Source: Polaromonas sp. AER18D-145 (GTDB lineage Bacteria > Pseudomonadota > Gammaproteobacteria > Burkholderiales > Burkholderiaceae_C). From it: DNA of 64,000 bases. Below the pieces are notes generated by a model, which did not search any database, had not been told where the DNA came from, and worked only from the letters and a program-made list of their open reading frames with translations. Made by a program: the position numbers and the translations under genes. The first letter of the stretch is position 1. Every line of letters begins with the position of its first letter. This document shows, one piece after another, positions 8,201 through 17,847 of the stretch. Location: assembly GCF_002379095.1 (NCBI RefSeq), contig NZ_NBZV01000004.1, positions 1 to 64,000 on the forward strand. The letters are read 5' to 3'.

Positions 8201-8896
8201 ATGACTGCTGACATCATCGCCATCCCACGTGCCGCCCTGCATGAGCAGGTGGCGCACCGCCTGCGCCAGATGCTGGTCGAAAACCGCATCGCACCGGGCG
8301 CCAAGCTCAATGAGCGCGCGCTCGCGGAAGAGCTCAACGTGTCACGCACGCCGCTGCGCGAAGCCATCAAGATGCTGGCCGCGGAGGGCCTGGTGGAGCT
8401 GCTGCCCAATCGCGGCGCGATTGCGGTGGAGTTGACCGAAGACGACGTGCTCCACACCTTTGAAGTCATGGCCGGGCTGGAAGCGCAGTCGGGCGAGCTG
8501 GCCGCGAAGCGCATCACCGATGCCGAACTGGCCGAGATCAAGGCCATGCATTACGAGATGATGGCCGCTTACACCCGCCGCGACCTGCCCGCCTACTACC
8601 GGCTCAATGCCGCGATTCACGCGGCCATCAATGCCGCGGCCAAAAACCCGGTGCTCACGGCCACCTACAAGCAGGTCAATGCGCGCCTGCAGGCCCTGCG
8701 CTTTCGCTCCAACCAGGACGGCGACAAATGGCGCGCGGCCGTGAAGGAACATGAACTGATGGTTGAAGCGCTCAGTGCACGCGACCCGGTCGCCATGCGC
8801 GCCGTGCTGGCCAACCACCTGGGCAACAAGCTCAGCGTGGTCATCGAACAGCTGCGCGCGGCCCAATCGGCACGCCAGACGCCTGCCAAGGCATGA
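8201..8896 (+). CDS. GntR-family regulator, FadR/FCD subfamily
   Basis: A 231-residue protein. The N-terminal winged helix (about residues 10-75) includes RLRQMLVENRIAPGAKLNER, ELNVSRTPLREAIKMLA and EGLVELLPNRGAIA. The C-terminal all-helical FCD domain (about 85-215) holds the His/Asp ligand-pocket residues expected of FadR-type proteins (HYEMM, NAAIHAAI, KEHELMVEAL). It lies 7 nt upstream of the YdiJ-like dehydrogenase and divergent from the aminotransferase. The likely role is a repressor released by the hydroxy- or oxo-acid that these enzymes handle. Confidence 0.92.
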   Translation: MTADIIAIPRAALHEQVAHRLRQMLVENRIAPGAKLNERALAEELNVSRTPLREAIKMLAAEGLVELLPNRGAIAVELTEDDVLHTFEVMAGLEAQSGELAAKRITDAELAEIKAMHYEMMAAYTRRDLPAYYRLNAAIHAAINAAAKNPVLTATYKQVNARLQALRFRSNQDGDKWRAAVKEHELMVEALSARDPVAMRAVLANHLGNKLSVVIEQLRAAQSARQTPAKA

Positions 8897-8903
8897 AAGC
8901 CCC

Positions 8904-11900
8904 ATGAACGCCCCCTTGCCCCTGAAAGTCACGCAGGAAACTGCGGCACACGCTTACGACAACGTCGCCCGCATCAGCAACGAAGTGGCCGGCCGGCTGG
9001 CCGCCCGGCTCGCCAGTGAAACCCGTGGCGAGGTGCTTTTTTCCGCCGCAGACCGCGGCCGCTACGCCACCGACGCGTCGATTTACCAGGTGATGCCGGT
9101 CGGCGTATTTGTGCCGCGCAGTGCGCCTGACGTCAAAACCGCGCTCGACATCTGCCGCGACATGGGTGTGCCCATAGCTCCGCGCGGCGGCGGCACCAGC
9201 CAGTGTGGCCAGACCGTGGGCGCCGGGCTGGTCATCGACTATGCGAAACACATACGCAACATCATCGATGTGGATGTGGACAAGCGCACCGCCGAGGTCG
9301 AGCCCGGCATCGTGCTGGACCACCTGAACGCCGCGCTGAAAAAGCACGGCCTGTGGTACCCGGTCGATGTATCCACCAGCGCGCAGGCGACGCTGGGCGG
9401 CATGGCCGGCAACAATTCCTGCGGCAGCCGCAGCATTGCCTACGGCAACATGGTGCACAACGTGCTGGGCGCGCAGGCCTGGACCTCGGGCAGCCAGTTG
9501 CTGCAGCTGGGGCCCTACGCCGCCAGCAGCGGCAAGGCACGTGAGCTGGGCAACCAGGTTCGCTCGCTGGCCGAGGAACTGCACCCAGCCATCAACCGGA
9601 TGTGGCCCAAGGTCATGCGCCGCGTGGGCGGCTACAACCTGGACATCTTCGACCCGCAGAGCGAGCGCCCCTACACCAGCGACGGCTCGGTCAACCTGTC
9701 GCACCTGCTGATCGGCAGCGAAGGCACGCTGGCGCTGACCAAATCACTGACGCTGCAGCTTGGCGAACTGCCCAGGGCCAAGGTGCTGGGCGTGGTGAAC
9801 TTCCCGACCTTTTACCGCGCCATGGATGCCGCGCAGCACATCGTCAAACTCGGCAACGGCAGCCTGACGGCCGTCGAGCTGGTGGACCGCACCATGATCG
9901 ACCTGTCGCTGCAGAACCCGGCCTTTGCGCCGACCATACGCAGCGCGCTGATCGGCCAGCCCGCGGCCATTTTGCTGGTCGAGTTTTCGGGTGCCAGCAA
10001 GGCCGACCTGCTGCCCCACCTGAAACATCTGGGCGAGCTGATGGGCGATCTGCTGCTGCCCGACTCGGTGGTCGAGATGGTGGACGACGCCCCGCAGAAA
10101 AACCTGTGGGAAGTTCGCAAGGCCGGGCTCAACATCATGATGAGCCTCAAGGGCGACGGCAAGCCGGTGAGTTTTATCGAGGACTGCGCCGTGCCCCTGG
10201 AGCACCTGGCCGAATACACCGCCGCGTTGACCGAGGTCTTCCGCAAATACGGCAGCAAGGGCACCTGGTATGCCCACGCCTCGGTCGGCACGCTGCATGT
10301 GCGGCCGATTCTCGACATGCGGCGCGAGGGCGCGCCCAAGATGCGCGCGATTGCCGAGGAAGCGTCCGAGCTGGTGCGCAAGTTCAAGGGCGCCTACAGT
10401 GGCGAACACGGCGACGGCCTGTGCCGCGGCGAGTGGATCCAGTGGCAGTTCGGCCCGCAGATCAACGAGGCGTTTGCGGCCATCAAGCAGGCGATGGACC
10501 CGATCAACCTGCTGAGCCCGGGCCGCATGGTCAACCCGCCCAAGATGGACGACACGCGGCTCATGCGTTTCGCACCGGGCTACAAGGTCATCCCGATCCA
10601 GACAGCGCTCGACTGGCGCGCCTGGGACGTGCAGAACGACCCGGTCACCGAGCTGACCAGCGCTCCGGGCAGCGGCGGCGACCCGGCCCAGGGCCTGGCC
10701 AAGGCCGTGGAGATGTGCAACAACAACGGCCACTGCCGCAAGTTCGATGCCGGCACCATGTGCCCCAGCTACCGCGTGACGCGCGACGAGCAACACCTGA
10801 CACGCGGCCGCGCCAACACCTTGCGCCTGGCACTGTCGGGGCAACTCGAAGGCATGAATGCAGCCGAGGCATTCACCAGCGAAGCGGTCAAGGACGCGCT
10901 GGACCTGTGCGTGGGCTGCAAGGGCTGCAAGCGCGACTGCCCGACCGGCGTGGACATGGCCAAAATGAAAGTGGAGTTTTTGCACCACTACAAGGCCAGG
11001 CATGGCTACACGCTGAAGGACAAGCTGGTCGCGCGCCTGCCCGACTACGCGCACTGGGCCAGCCGCCTGGCGCCGCTGCTGAACCTGCGCGACAAAATTC
11101 CCGGCCTGGCCGCGCTCAGCGAGAAGTTCACCGGCTTTTCGGCCAGACGCACCTTGCCGCAGTGGAAGAGGCGCACCTTTTTCAACCGTCCCCCGGTGAG
11201 CGCCACGCGCGAGGAGGTGCTGGCCGCCAGCAAGCCGGTGGTGCTGTTTGTCGACACCTTCAATGGCCACTTCGAGTCGGACAATGCGACTTCGGCATTA
11301 AAAGTGCTGCAAGCCGCCGGCTACACGACGCATGTAGCTATCAAAAAAGTAGCAGATGGAAAACACCTGTGCTGCGGACGGACCTACCTGGCCAGCGGCA
11401 TGGTTGATGAAGCGAAGGCCAAGGCCGGGGAGCTGGTCGACGCGTTGCTGCCCTTTGCCGAGCGCGGCATCGCCATTATCGGGCTGGAGCCGTCCTGCCT
11501 GCTGACGATGCGCGACGAAATGCTGGTGATGGGCCTGGGTGAAGCGGCCCAAACCATCGCGGGCCAGGCCCTGCTGTTTGAAGAATTTCTGGCGCGCGAG
11601 GCCGCAGTCGGCAAGCTCGACCAGCTGAAAACCAGGCTACAGCCGGTGGAGCAGGCCATCTTGCTGCATGGCCACTGCCACCAGAAGGCGTTCGGGGCGG
11701 TCAGCCCCATCCTCGATGTGCTCAGGCTGATCCCCGGCGCGAAGCCCGAGCTGATCGAGTCCAGCTGCTGCGGCATGGCCGGCAGCTTCGGCTACGAGAC
11801 CAGCCATTACGAGGTGTCCATGCAGATGGCCGAACTGAGCCTGCTGCCCGCCGTGCGCCAGCAGCCCGATGCCATCGTGGTCGCCGACGGCACCAGTTGC

Positions 11901-11978
11901 CGGCACCAGATCCGCGACGGCGCGCAGCGCGAAGCGATTCATGTGGCGGTGCTGATGGCGCAGCAGTTGCGGGCCTGA
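8904..11978 (+). CDS. FAD-linked oxidase / Fe-S protein, YdiJ-like (2-hydroxyacid dehydrogenase type)
   Basis: A 1024-residue fusion with the layout of E. coli YdiJ (D-2-hydroxyglutarate dehydrogenase). The N-terminal FAD-binding-4 domain contains PRGGGTSQCGQTVGAGL. It is followed by a FAD-oxidase C-terminal domain ending at SGEHGDGLCRGEW, cysteine clusters starting near C605 (CNNNGHC ... CPSYR) and C669 (CVGCKGCKRDCP), and two CCG domains (HLCCGRTYLASGM; SSCCGMAGSFGYE). It probably oxidises a D-2-hydroxyacid and passes electrons through Fe-S centres to the quinone pool or another acceptor. It starts 7 nt after the GntR stop. Codons 810-818 coincide with a partial copy of the 60-bp dispersed repeat. 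Confidence 0.9.
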   Translation: MNAPLPLKVTQETAAHAYDNVARISNEVAGRLAARLASETRGEVLFSAADRGRYATDASIYQVMPVGVFVPRSAPDVKTALDICRDMGVPIAPRGGGTSQCGQTVGAGLVIDYAKHIRNIIDVDVDKRTAEVEPGIVLDHLNAALKKHGLWYPVDVSTSAQATLGGMAGNNSCGSRSIAYGNMVHNVLGAQAWTSGSQLLQLGPYAASSGKARELGNQVRSLAEELHPAINRMWPKVMRRVGGYNLDIFDPQSERPYTSDGSVNLSHLLIGSEGTLALTKSLTLQLGELPRAKVLGVVNFPTFYRAMDAAQHIVKLGNGSLTAVELVDRTMIDLSLQNPAFAPTIRSALIGQPAAILLVEFSGASKADLLPHLKHLGELMGDLLLPDSVVEMVDDAPQKNLWEVRKAGLNIMMSLKGDGKPVSFIEDCAVPLEHLAEYTAALTEVFRKYGSKGTWYAHASVGTLHVRPILDMRREGAPKMRAIAEEASELVRKFKGAYSGEHGDGLCRGEWIQWQFGPQINEAFAAIKQAMDPINLLSPGRMVNPPKMDDTRLMRFAPGYKVIPIQTALDWRAWDVQNDPVTELTSAPGSGGDPAQGLAKAVEMCNNNGHCRKFDAGTMCPSYRVTRDEQHLTRGRANTLRLALSGQLEGMNAAEAFTSEAVKDALDLCVGCKGCKRDCPTGVDMAKMKVEFLHHYKARHGYTLKDKLVARLPDYAHWASRLAPLLNLRDKIPGLAALSEKFTGFSARRTLPQWKRRTFFNRPPVSATREEVLAASKPVVLFVDTFNGHFESDNATSALKVLQAAGYTTHVAIKKVADGKHLCCGRTYLASGMVDEAKAKAGELVDALLPFAERGIAIIGLEPSCLLTMRDEMLVMGLGEAAQTIAGQALLFEEFLAREAAVGKLDQLKTRLQPVEQAILLHGHCHQKAFGAVSPILDVLRLIPGAKPELIESSCCGMAGSFGYETSHYEVSMQMAELSLLPAVRQQPDAIVVADGTSCRHQIRDGAQREAIHVAVLMAQQLRA
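11330..11356 (-). repeat. Partial copy of the 60-bp dispersed repeat (head hairpin) inside the YdiJ-like gene
   Basis: On the minus strand this reads TGCTACTTTTTTGATAGC and then TACATGCG, the head of the dispersed repeat described at 50366-50424. It is translated as HVAIKKVAD, a loop just before the first CCG motif. The rest of the element may be degenerate out to about 11299. The weakest members of the family are this copy and the one at 32548. Confidence 0.45.
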
Positions 11979-12025
11979 CGCCTGCTCCGGATGGGGCACG
12001 GCCCGGCCGGAGTACAGTGGCGGCG

Positions 12026-12976
12026 ATGCGCACCCCTGACATCCTGACCCTCACCATGAACCCCGCCCTGGATGTGTCAACATCCACGGACAAGGTCACG
12101 GACACACACAAACTGCGCTGCGCCGCCGCGCAATACCATCCCGGCGGCGGCGGCATTAACGTGGCCCGCGTCCTGCAACGCCTCGGCAGCAATTGCCTGG
12201 CGCTGTACCCGGCCGGCGGCATGAACGGGCAAAGGCTGCGCCAGTTGCTGGACCAGGAGCAGGTGTCCAGCCAGTGCCTGGCCATCGCAGGCGAGACGCG
12301 CGAGAGTTTCCATGTGCACGAAACGGCCAGCGGGCGGGACTTCCGCTTTGTCCTGCCCGGACCGACCCTGAGCGCGTCCGAGTGGCAGGCCTGCCTCGAT
12401 GTTGTCAGCGCCATGGCAGCTCCGCCGTCCTGGCTGGTGGCCAGCGGCAGCCTGCCGCCCGGCGTGCCGGCTGACTTCTATGCGCAGCTCACGCGGCTGG
12501 CACGCACGCGCGGCTGCCGCGTGGTACTGGACAGCTCGGGCCCGGCGCTGGCGGCGGCGCTGGCGGAAGGCGTGTACCTGATCAAGCCCAGCCTGCGCGA
12601 GCTGCGCGAGTTGACCGGCCTGCCGCTGGAAACCGACACGCAGCGGCTGGCCGCGGCCCGGACCATCATCGCGGCCGGGCAGGCACAGATCGTGGCGTTG
12701 TCGCTCGGCGAGGAAGGCGCCTTGCTCGTCACGGCAGACCAGGCGCTGCGGGCCAGCGCGGTACCGGTCGAAGTGGCAAGCACCATAGGCGCGGGCGACA
12801 GTTTTGTCGGCGGCCTGGTCTGGGCGCTGAGCCGGCAGACCGATCTGGCGCAGGCCTTTCGTTATGCCATGGGATCCGCAGCCGCCGCCCTGCTCACCGC
12901 TGGAACCGCGCTGTGCCAGCCGGCCGATGTGGAACGCCTTGCCAGGGAAGTGATCGTCACACCGGCCGGCGCTTGA
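12026..12976 (+). CDS. pfkB: 6-phosphofructokinase 2 (PfkB, ribokinase family)
   Basis: A 316-residue ribokinase-family sugar kinase closely resembling E. coli PfkB: TLTMNPALDVSTSTD, HPGGGGINVARVLQRLGS, ASGSLPPGVPADFY, SLGEEGALLVTADQAL and the catalytic TIGAGDSFVGGLVWAL with its Asp base. It phosphorylates fructose-6-phosphate with ATP in the cytoplasm. The start at 12026 (MRTPDIL) aligns with PfkB, and the upstream extension is low-complexity. It precedes ppsA and a CBS gene on the same strand, suggesting a glycolytic/gluconeogenic switch module. Confidence 0.9.
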   Translation: MRTPDILTLTMNPALDVSTSTDKVTDTHKLRCAAAQYHPGGGGINVARVLQRLGSNCLALYPAGGMNGQRLRQLLDQEQVSSQCLAIAGETRESFHVHETASGRDFRFVLPGPTLSASEWQACLDVVSAMAAPPSWLVASGSLPPGVPADFYAQLTRLARTRGCRVVLDSSGPALAAALAEGVYLIKPSLRELRELTGLPLETDTQRLAAARTIIAAGQAQIVALSLGEEGALLVTADQALRASAVPVEVASTIGAGDSFVGGLVWALSRQTDLAQAFRYAMGSAAAALLTAGTALCQPADVERLAREVIVTPAGA

Positions 12977-13057
12977 TCTGGCGCAAGGCGGCAGCGGCGC
13001 CCGGCGTCTACCGTAGGCAGAAAACAGGCACAGGAGACGGCGCGCGCGTCCGGGAAT

Positions 13058-15496
13058 ATGACAACACCTCACATACGCTGGTTTTCGGAACTGGGCATCG
13101 CCGATGTCCCTTTGGTGGGCGGCAAGAATGCCTCGTTGGGCGAAATGGTGCGCGAGCTCGGCGCGCAGGGCGTGCGGGTGCCCAACGGTTTTGCCGTCAC
13201 AGCGCAGGCCTACAGTTATGTGCTGGCGCAGTCCGGCGCCCTGCCGCGCCTGCATGAGGCCCTCGACGGCCTGGACGTGCAGGATGTCGATGACCTCGCG
13301 CGCCGTGCGCGGCGGGCGCGCGAGATCATCCACAGCGCCGTGCTGCCGGACGATCTTGTGGCGGAGATCGCCGCCGCGCATGAGCGCCTGCAGGCCGAAT
13401 ATGGTGAGCAGCTGACAATGGCAGTGCGCAGCTCGGCCACCGCCGAAGACCTGCCCACCGCCAGCTTTGCCGGCCAGCACGACACTTTTCTCAACGTGGC
13501 CGGCCTGGCCAGCCTGCTCGAAGCGATCCGTCGGTGTTTTGCCAGCCTGTTCAACGACCGCGCCATTGCCTACCGCGTTGAAAACGGCATCGATCATTTC
13601 ACTGTCCTGCAATCGGTCGGCGTGATGAAGATGGTGCGCTCGGATCGCGCCTCCAGCGGCGTCATCTTTTCGATCGACACCGAAACCGGGTTTCGCGACG
13701 TCGTGTTCATCACCGGCGCCTGGGGCCTGGGCGAAAACGTGGTGCAGGGCACGGTCGACCCGGATGAGTTCTATGTGTTCAAGCCCACGCTGAAGCAGGG
13801 ACACCGCGCGGTACTCCGGCGCAAGCTCGGCGGCAAGGAAATCCGCATGGTCTACACGCAGGCCGGGGGCAGCGAGACCACGCACAACCTGCCGACGCCG
13901 CCGAAGGACCAGGCGCGTTATTGCATCAGCGACGAGGAGGTGCTGGAACTGGCCGACGCCACCGTCCGCATCGAGGACCACTACAGCCGCAAGGCCGGGC
14001 ATGCCACGCCGATGGACATCGAATGGGCCAGGGACGGCATCGACGGCAAACTCTACATCCTGCAGGCGCGGCCCGAAACCGTGGCCTCGCGCAAAACGCC
14101 CGGCACGGTGGACACCTGGCGGCTGGATGCGAAGGGCAAGCTCTGCATCAGCGGCCGCGCCGTGGGCGGCGCAATCACCACGGGACGCGCGCGCGTGATC
14201 AACAACATCAGCGAGCTCAACCAGTTCCAGCCCGGCGAGGTGCTGGTGGCGGACACCACCATGCCGGACTGGGGAACGGTGCTCAAAATTGCCTCTGCCG
14301 TCGTGACCAACCGCGGCGGACGCACCTGCCATGCGGCCATCGTGGCGCGCGAGATGGGCATTCCGGCCGTGGTCGGCTGCGGCCATGCGACCACCGCCAT
14401 CCGCACCGGCGACGAGATCACGGTGTCCTGCGCCGAAGGCAGCGAGGGCCGGGTCTACGCCGGCCTGCTGCCGTTCACGAAGCGCAGCATTGACGTGGCC
14501 GGCCTGGCGCGGCCGCAGACACATCTGATGGTCAACATCGCCAACCCCGACACGGCCTTCCAGACCGCGCTGCTGCCCAACGACGGCGTGGGCCTGGCGC
14601 GCATGGAGTTCATCGTTGCCGAACACATACGCGCGCACCCGATGGCGCTGGTGCACCCGGAGAAAGTCGAAGACGCGGCGGTTCGCGAGGAGATCGCCCG
14701 CCTCACGCGTTCGTATGCCACGCCGGCCGACTACTTCGTGCGCCAGCTGTCCGAAGGTGTGGCCACCATCGCCGCGGCCTTCTACCCCAAGCCGGTGATC
14801 GTGCGCATGTCCGACTTCAAGACCAACGAATACGCCAGCCTGCTCGGCGGACGCTGGTTCGAGCCGGACGAGGCCAACCCCATGATCGGTTTTCGCGGCG
14901 CCTCTCGCTACGCGCATCCGGCCTATGCCGAGGGCTTTGCACTCGAGTGCGCGGCCATGAAACGCGTGCGCGACGAGATGGGCCTGGTCAACGTCAAGCT
15001 GATGATCCCGTTTTGCCGCCGTGTCGAGGAAGGCGAACGTGTGCTGCAGGCCATGGCAACGCACGGGCTGACGCGCGGTGCCAATGGCCTGGAGATCTAC
15101 GTGATGTGCGAGATTCCCAACAACGTGATCCAGATCGATGCCTTTGCCCGCCTGTTCGACGGCTTCTCCATCGGCTCCAACGACCTGACCCAGCTGGTGC
15201 TGGGCGTGGACCGCGACTCGGACATCGTGGCCTTCGACTTCGACGAACGCGACCCCGGCGTCAAGGAGATGATCCGCCAGACCATAGAGGGCGCGCACCG
15301 CAACCACCGCCATGTGGGCATCTGCGGCCAGGCGCCCTCGGACTATCCCGAGATCGCGCAATACCTGGTGGAGCTCGGCATTGACGCCATCAGTGTAACG
15401 CCCGATACACTGATGAAAATCACGGTCGACGTGCTGGCCGTGGAAGCGCGGCTGGGACGTGAACCCCGCAGCGCAGCCCTCTTCCACACCGCCTGA
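13058..15496 (+). CDS. ppsA: Phosphoenolpyruvate synthase
   Basis: An 812-residue protein with full PpsA architecture: an N-terminal PEP/pyruvate-binding ATP-grasp domain (VPLVGGKNASLGEMVREL; AVRSSATAEDLPTASFAGQH), the phosphohistidine swivel domain (NRGGRTCHAAIVAREMGIPA, with the catalytic His) and the C-terminal TIM-barrel PEP-utilising domain (GLARMEFIVAE; GSNDLTQLVLGVDRDS; GICGQAPSDYP). It converts pyruvate, ATP and water to PEP, AMP and phosphate for gluconeogenesis. It lies 81 bp after pfkB and 45 bp before the CBS gene. Confidence 0.96.
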   Translation: MTTPHIRWFSELGIADVPLVGGKNASLGEMVRELGAQGVRVPNGFAVTAQAYSYVLAQSGALPRLHEALDGLDVQDVDDLARRARRAREIIHSAVLPDDLVAEIAAAHERLQAEYGEQLTMAVRSSATAEDLPTASFAGQHDTFLNVAGLASLLEAIRRCFASLFNDRAIAYRVENGIDHFTVLQSVGVMKMVRSDRASSGVIFSIDTETGFRDVVFITGAWGLGENVVQGTVDPDEFYVFKPTLKQGHRAVLRRKLGGKEIRMVYTQAGGSETTHNLPTPPKDQARYCISDEEVLELADATVRIEDHYSRKAGHATPMDIEWARDGIDGKLYILQARPETVASRKTPGTVDTWRLDAKGKLCISGRAVGGAITTGRARVINNISELNQFQPGEVLVADTTMPDWGTVLKIASAVVTNRGGRTCHAAIVAREMGIPAVVGCGHATTAIRTGDEITVSCAEGSEGRVYAGLLPFTKRSIDVAGLARPQTHLMVNIANPDTAFQTALLPNDGVGLARMEFIVAEHIRAHPMALVHPEKVEDAAVREEIARLTRSYATPADYFVRQLSEGVATIAAAFYPKPVIVRMSDFKTNEYASLLGGRWFEPDEANPMIGFRGASRYAHPAYAEGFALECAAMKRVRDEMGLVNVKLMIPFCRRVEEGERVLQAMATHGLTRGANGLEIYVMCEIPNNVIQIDAFARLFDGFSIGSNDLTQLVLGVDRDSDIVAFDFDERDPGVKEMIRQTIEGAHRNHRHVGICGQAPSDYPEIAQYLVELGIDAISVTPDTLMKITVDVLAVEARLGREPRSAALFHTA

Positions 15497-15541
15497 ATCA
15501 ACCGCAACCTCCGTACCAACCACGGCTACCGGGAGACTGTC

Positions 15542-15919
15542 ATGAGCCAGACCATTTCATCATTGATGCACCGCGAAGTGACCCAGGTGGGTCCGGACGA
15601 CACGCTGCAAGCCGTCGAGGCGAAGCTGGTGGCCCAAGGCCTGTCATGGGTGCCGGTGGTCGACGCCAGCGGCGTGGTGATGGGCGTGATCAGCAGCGCC
15701 GACCTGCTGCGCGCGCATGCCGAGGGGAAAACCGCCCCCAAGGTCAGCGCGTGGCAGCTGTGCACCTACAAGCCGGTCACCGTGCGCCCGGACGCCACGC
15801 TCGGCGAGGTGGCCAGGCTGATGACAGAGGGCAACATCCACCACGTGGTGGTGGCCGAGGGCCCGAACCTCAAGGGCGTGGTCTCCTCACTCGACTTTGT
15901 GCGGACTTTTGTGGTTTAG
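15542..15919 (+). CDS. CBS-domain protein (two CBS motifs)
   Basis: A 125-residue soluble protein consisting of a CBS pair: residues about 6-60 (SLMHREVTQVGPDDTLQAVE ... SWVPVVDASGVVMGVISSAD) and about 72-124 (CTYKPVTVRPDATLGEVARL ... HHVVVAEGPNLKGVVSSLDF). CBS pairs sense adenine nucleotides. Lying directly after ppsA, it may sense energy charge for the pfkB-ppsA module, which is inference. Its stop is 2 bp from the stop of the convergent histidine kinase gene. Confidence 0.88.
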   Translation: MSQTISSLMHREVTQVGPDDTLQAVEAKLVAQGLSWVPVVDASGVVMGVISSADLLRAHAEGKTAPKVSAWQLCTYKPVTVRPDATLGEVARLMTEGNIHHVVVAEGPNLKGVVSSLDFVRTFVV

Positions 15920-15921
15920 GG

Positions 15922-17847
15922 TCATGCTTGCTGGCGTGCGGATTCTGCCGGCAAAGTAAAGAAAAAGCAGGCCCCTTTCCCGGGGGAGGATTCAGCCCAT
16001 ATCCGGCCACCGTGCCGCTCGATGACGCGGCGCACCGTGGCCAGCCCGATGCCGGTTCCGGGAAACTCCGAGACCCCATGCAGGCGCTGGAAGGGCTCGA
16101 AAAGCTTGTCCACATAAGCCATATCGAATCCGGCGCCGTTGTCGCACACAAAAAATACCTGCTCTCCTGCGGCGTCGCTGGTCTGTCCGACCTTGATCTC
16201 GGCCTGCGCCCGTTGCGCGCTGAACTTCCACGCGTTGCCCAACAGATTTTCCATCACCACCCGGAGCAGGCGCTCATCACCATGGGCCATCAGGCCACTA
16301 GCAATGTGAAGCGTCACCCGTCGCTCAGGCTCGAACGCCTGCCGGGCGTTCAGGCTATTTCGCGCCAGCATCGACAGGTCGACCGACTCGCTGCGAAGCT
16401 GCACGCGCAACATCTGCGAGAGCGACAGCAGGCCTTCAATCAACTGCCCCATCTGCAAGGCGCCGGCCTGAATACGCGACAGGTAGTGCTGAGCCTTTTC
16501 ATCTGCATGCTTGCCGAGCTGTTTCGCCAGTAAATGGCTAAAGCCATGAATGGTGTTGAGCGGCGAACGCAAATCGTGCGAAACCGAATAGGAGAAGGCT
16601 TCAAGCTCCTGATTCGAAAATTTCAACTTGTTTTCAATCCCCTTGATTTCAGTGATGTCCTGCAGTGCACCCACGAGCCGTACCACCTTGCCGTCCTGCA
16701 ACAGCGCGCGACCCTGTGTACGGACCCAGATACGCCGCCCTCTTGCCGTCACCAGGGGAAGCTCGAGGTCCCAGGGGGCTCCCTGGTCAAGCGCCGCCAT
16801 GAAGGCAGCCCTGATCGCGGGCTGTGCCTCCGGCGCGTAAAAGCCTGCCAATTTTTCCAGCGCCAGGTCTGCCGGTGCATCCATCTCGCAGATGCGGTAA
16901 ATCTCTTCAGACCAATAAGGCGCCATGGTCTCCGCGTCCACTTCCCACCCGCCCACCCTGGCCAACGCGCCGGTGCGCTTCAACAGCTCGGCGCTGCTGG
17001 CCGTGGCCAGTTCTGCGAGCTTGTGGACCGTGATCTCCTGGATCATCCCTGTTCGGCGCTTGCGCTGCGCGCCCTCGTCGTCGCCATCGGCCTGGCCAAG
17101 CAGATGAATCCAGCGCACCTCGCCCTCAGACGGGACAACCCGGAACTCGATGTCCAGGGCCAGGCCGGCCTGAACGGCCGCGTTGCACGCTGCGTCGAAA
17201 ACAGCGCGGTCAGCCGGATGAATCAGCCGGAGAAACCCGTCATAGCTGCTGTCGAAAACGCTGCGATCGACACCGAGCACGTCGCAGGACTCGTCACACC
17301 ACCATATCAGGCCAGTCGTGAGGTCAAGCTGCCAGTAGCCGATGCGACCCAGATGCTGCGCCTTCAGCAACCTGCGCTGGCTCTCCTGCAAGCGCGCGAG
17401 GCTTTCGGCCTGTTCGCGCGCCAGCCGCTCCATTTCGGAGATATCGCGCACGATCGCCGTAAAAAGCTTGCCCTCTGAAGTGTCGAAATAGGAGATGGAA
17501 ACCTCCAGGGGAAACTCCTCCCCGTTCGCTCGCAGCCCGTAGACGACACTGCGCCCGCCCATGCGGCGGGACGTCACGCCCGTGCTGCCGTAGCGGCTGA
17601 CCTGCTCGGCGTGGCTTGGGCGAAAACGTTCGGGAACCAGTTTCTCGAGAGGTTGCAGCAGGACAGCGTGCCGGGGCCAGCCGAATATTTCCTCGGCCGC
17701 ACGGTTGTACAAAACAATTCTTTGCTGCTCATCGACCGTGACGATGGCGTCCATGGCCGAGTTCAGCACGCCCGCCAGCAGTGCAGCCGCGTTGGCCGGA
17801 TCACTGCCCCAAGAGTCAGGGTTGTCGATGGGTAATTTCATGCTCAT
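15922..17847 (-). CDS. Cytoplasmic multi-PAS sensor histidine kinase
   Basis: A 641-residue kinase with no clear membrane segment. Three PAS/PAC units come first (about residues 20-140, 155-280 and 290-405). Then come HisKA with SYSVSHDLRSPLNTIHGF (phospho-acceptor His424) and a HATPase_c domain with N box ENLLGNAWKF, G1 DNGAGFD and G2 GTGIGLATVRR. There is no receiver domain and no adjacent response regulator gene. The start at 17847 overlaps the stop of the FNR-like gene by 4 nt (ATGA), so the regulator is translated first and the pair is coupled. The input could be redox or oxygen, judged from the partner only. Confidence 0.92.
   Translation of the reverse strand: MSMKLPIDNPDSWGSDPANAAALLAGVLNSAMDAIVTVDEQQRIVLYNRAAEEIFGWPRHAVLLQPLEKLVPERFRPSHAEQVSRYGSTGVTSRRMGGRSVVYGLRANGEEFPLEVSISYFDTSEGKLFTAIVRDISEMERLAREQAESLARLQESQRRLLKAQHLGRIGYWQLDLTTGLIWWCDESCDVLGVDRSVFDSSYDGFLRLIHPADRAVFDAACNAAVQAGLALDIEFRVVPSEGEVRWIHLLGQADGDDEGAQRKRRTGMIQEITVHKLAELATASSAELLKRTGALARVGGWEVDAETMAPYWSEEIYRICEMDAPADLALEKLAGFYAPEAQPAIRAAFMAALDQGAPWDLELPLVTARGRRIWVRTQGRALLQDGKVVRLVGALQDITEIKGIENKLKFSNQELEAFSYSVSHDLRSPLNTIHGFSHLLAKQLGKHADEKAQHYLSRIQAGALQMGQLIEGLLSLSQMLRVQLRSESVDLSMLARNSLNARQAFEPERRVTLHIASGLMAHGDERLLRVVMENLLGNAWKFSAQRAQAEIKVGQTSDAAGEQVFFVCDNGAGFDMAYVDKLFEPFQRLHGVSEFPGTGIGLATVRRVIERHGGRIWAESSPGKGACFFFTLPAESARQQA

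Noticed and set aside
9744-11270. 508-codon open frame antisense to the YdiJ-like gene
   Set aside because: His/Gln/Arg-rich shadow with no motif, opposite a conserved FAD/Fe-S protein.
12077-15523. 1148-codon open frame antisense to pfkB and ppsA
   Set aside because: It is a shadow of GC-rich coding DNA: the composition is rich in His, Arg, Gly and Ala with no domain, while the opposite strand encodes complete PfkB and PpsA.
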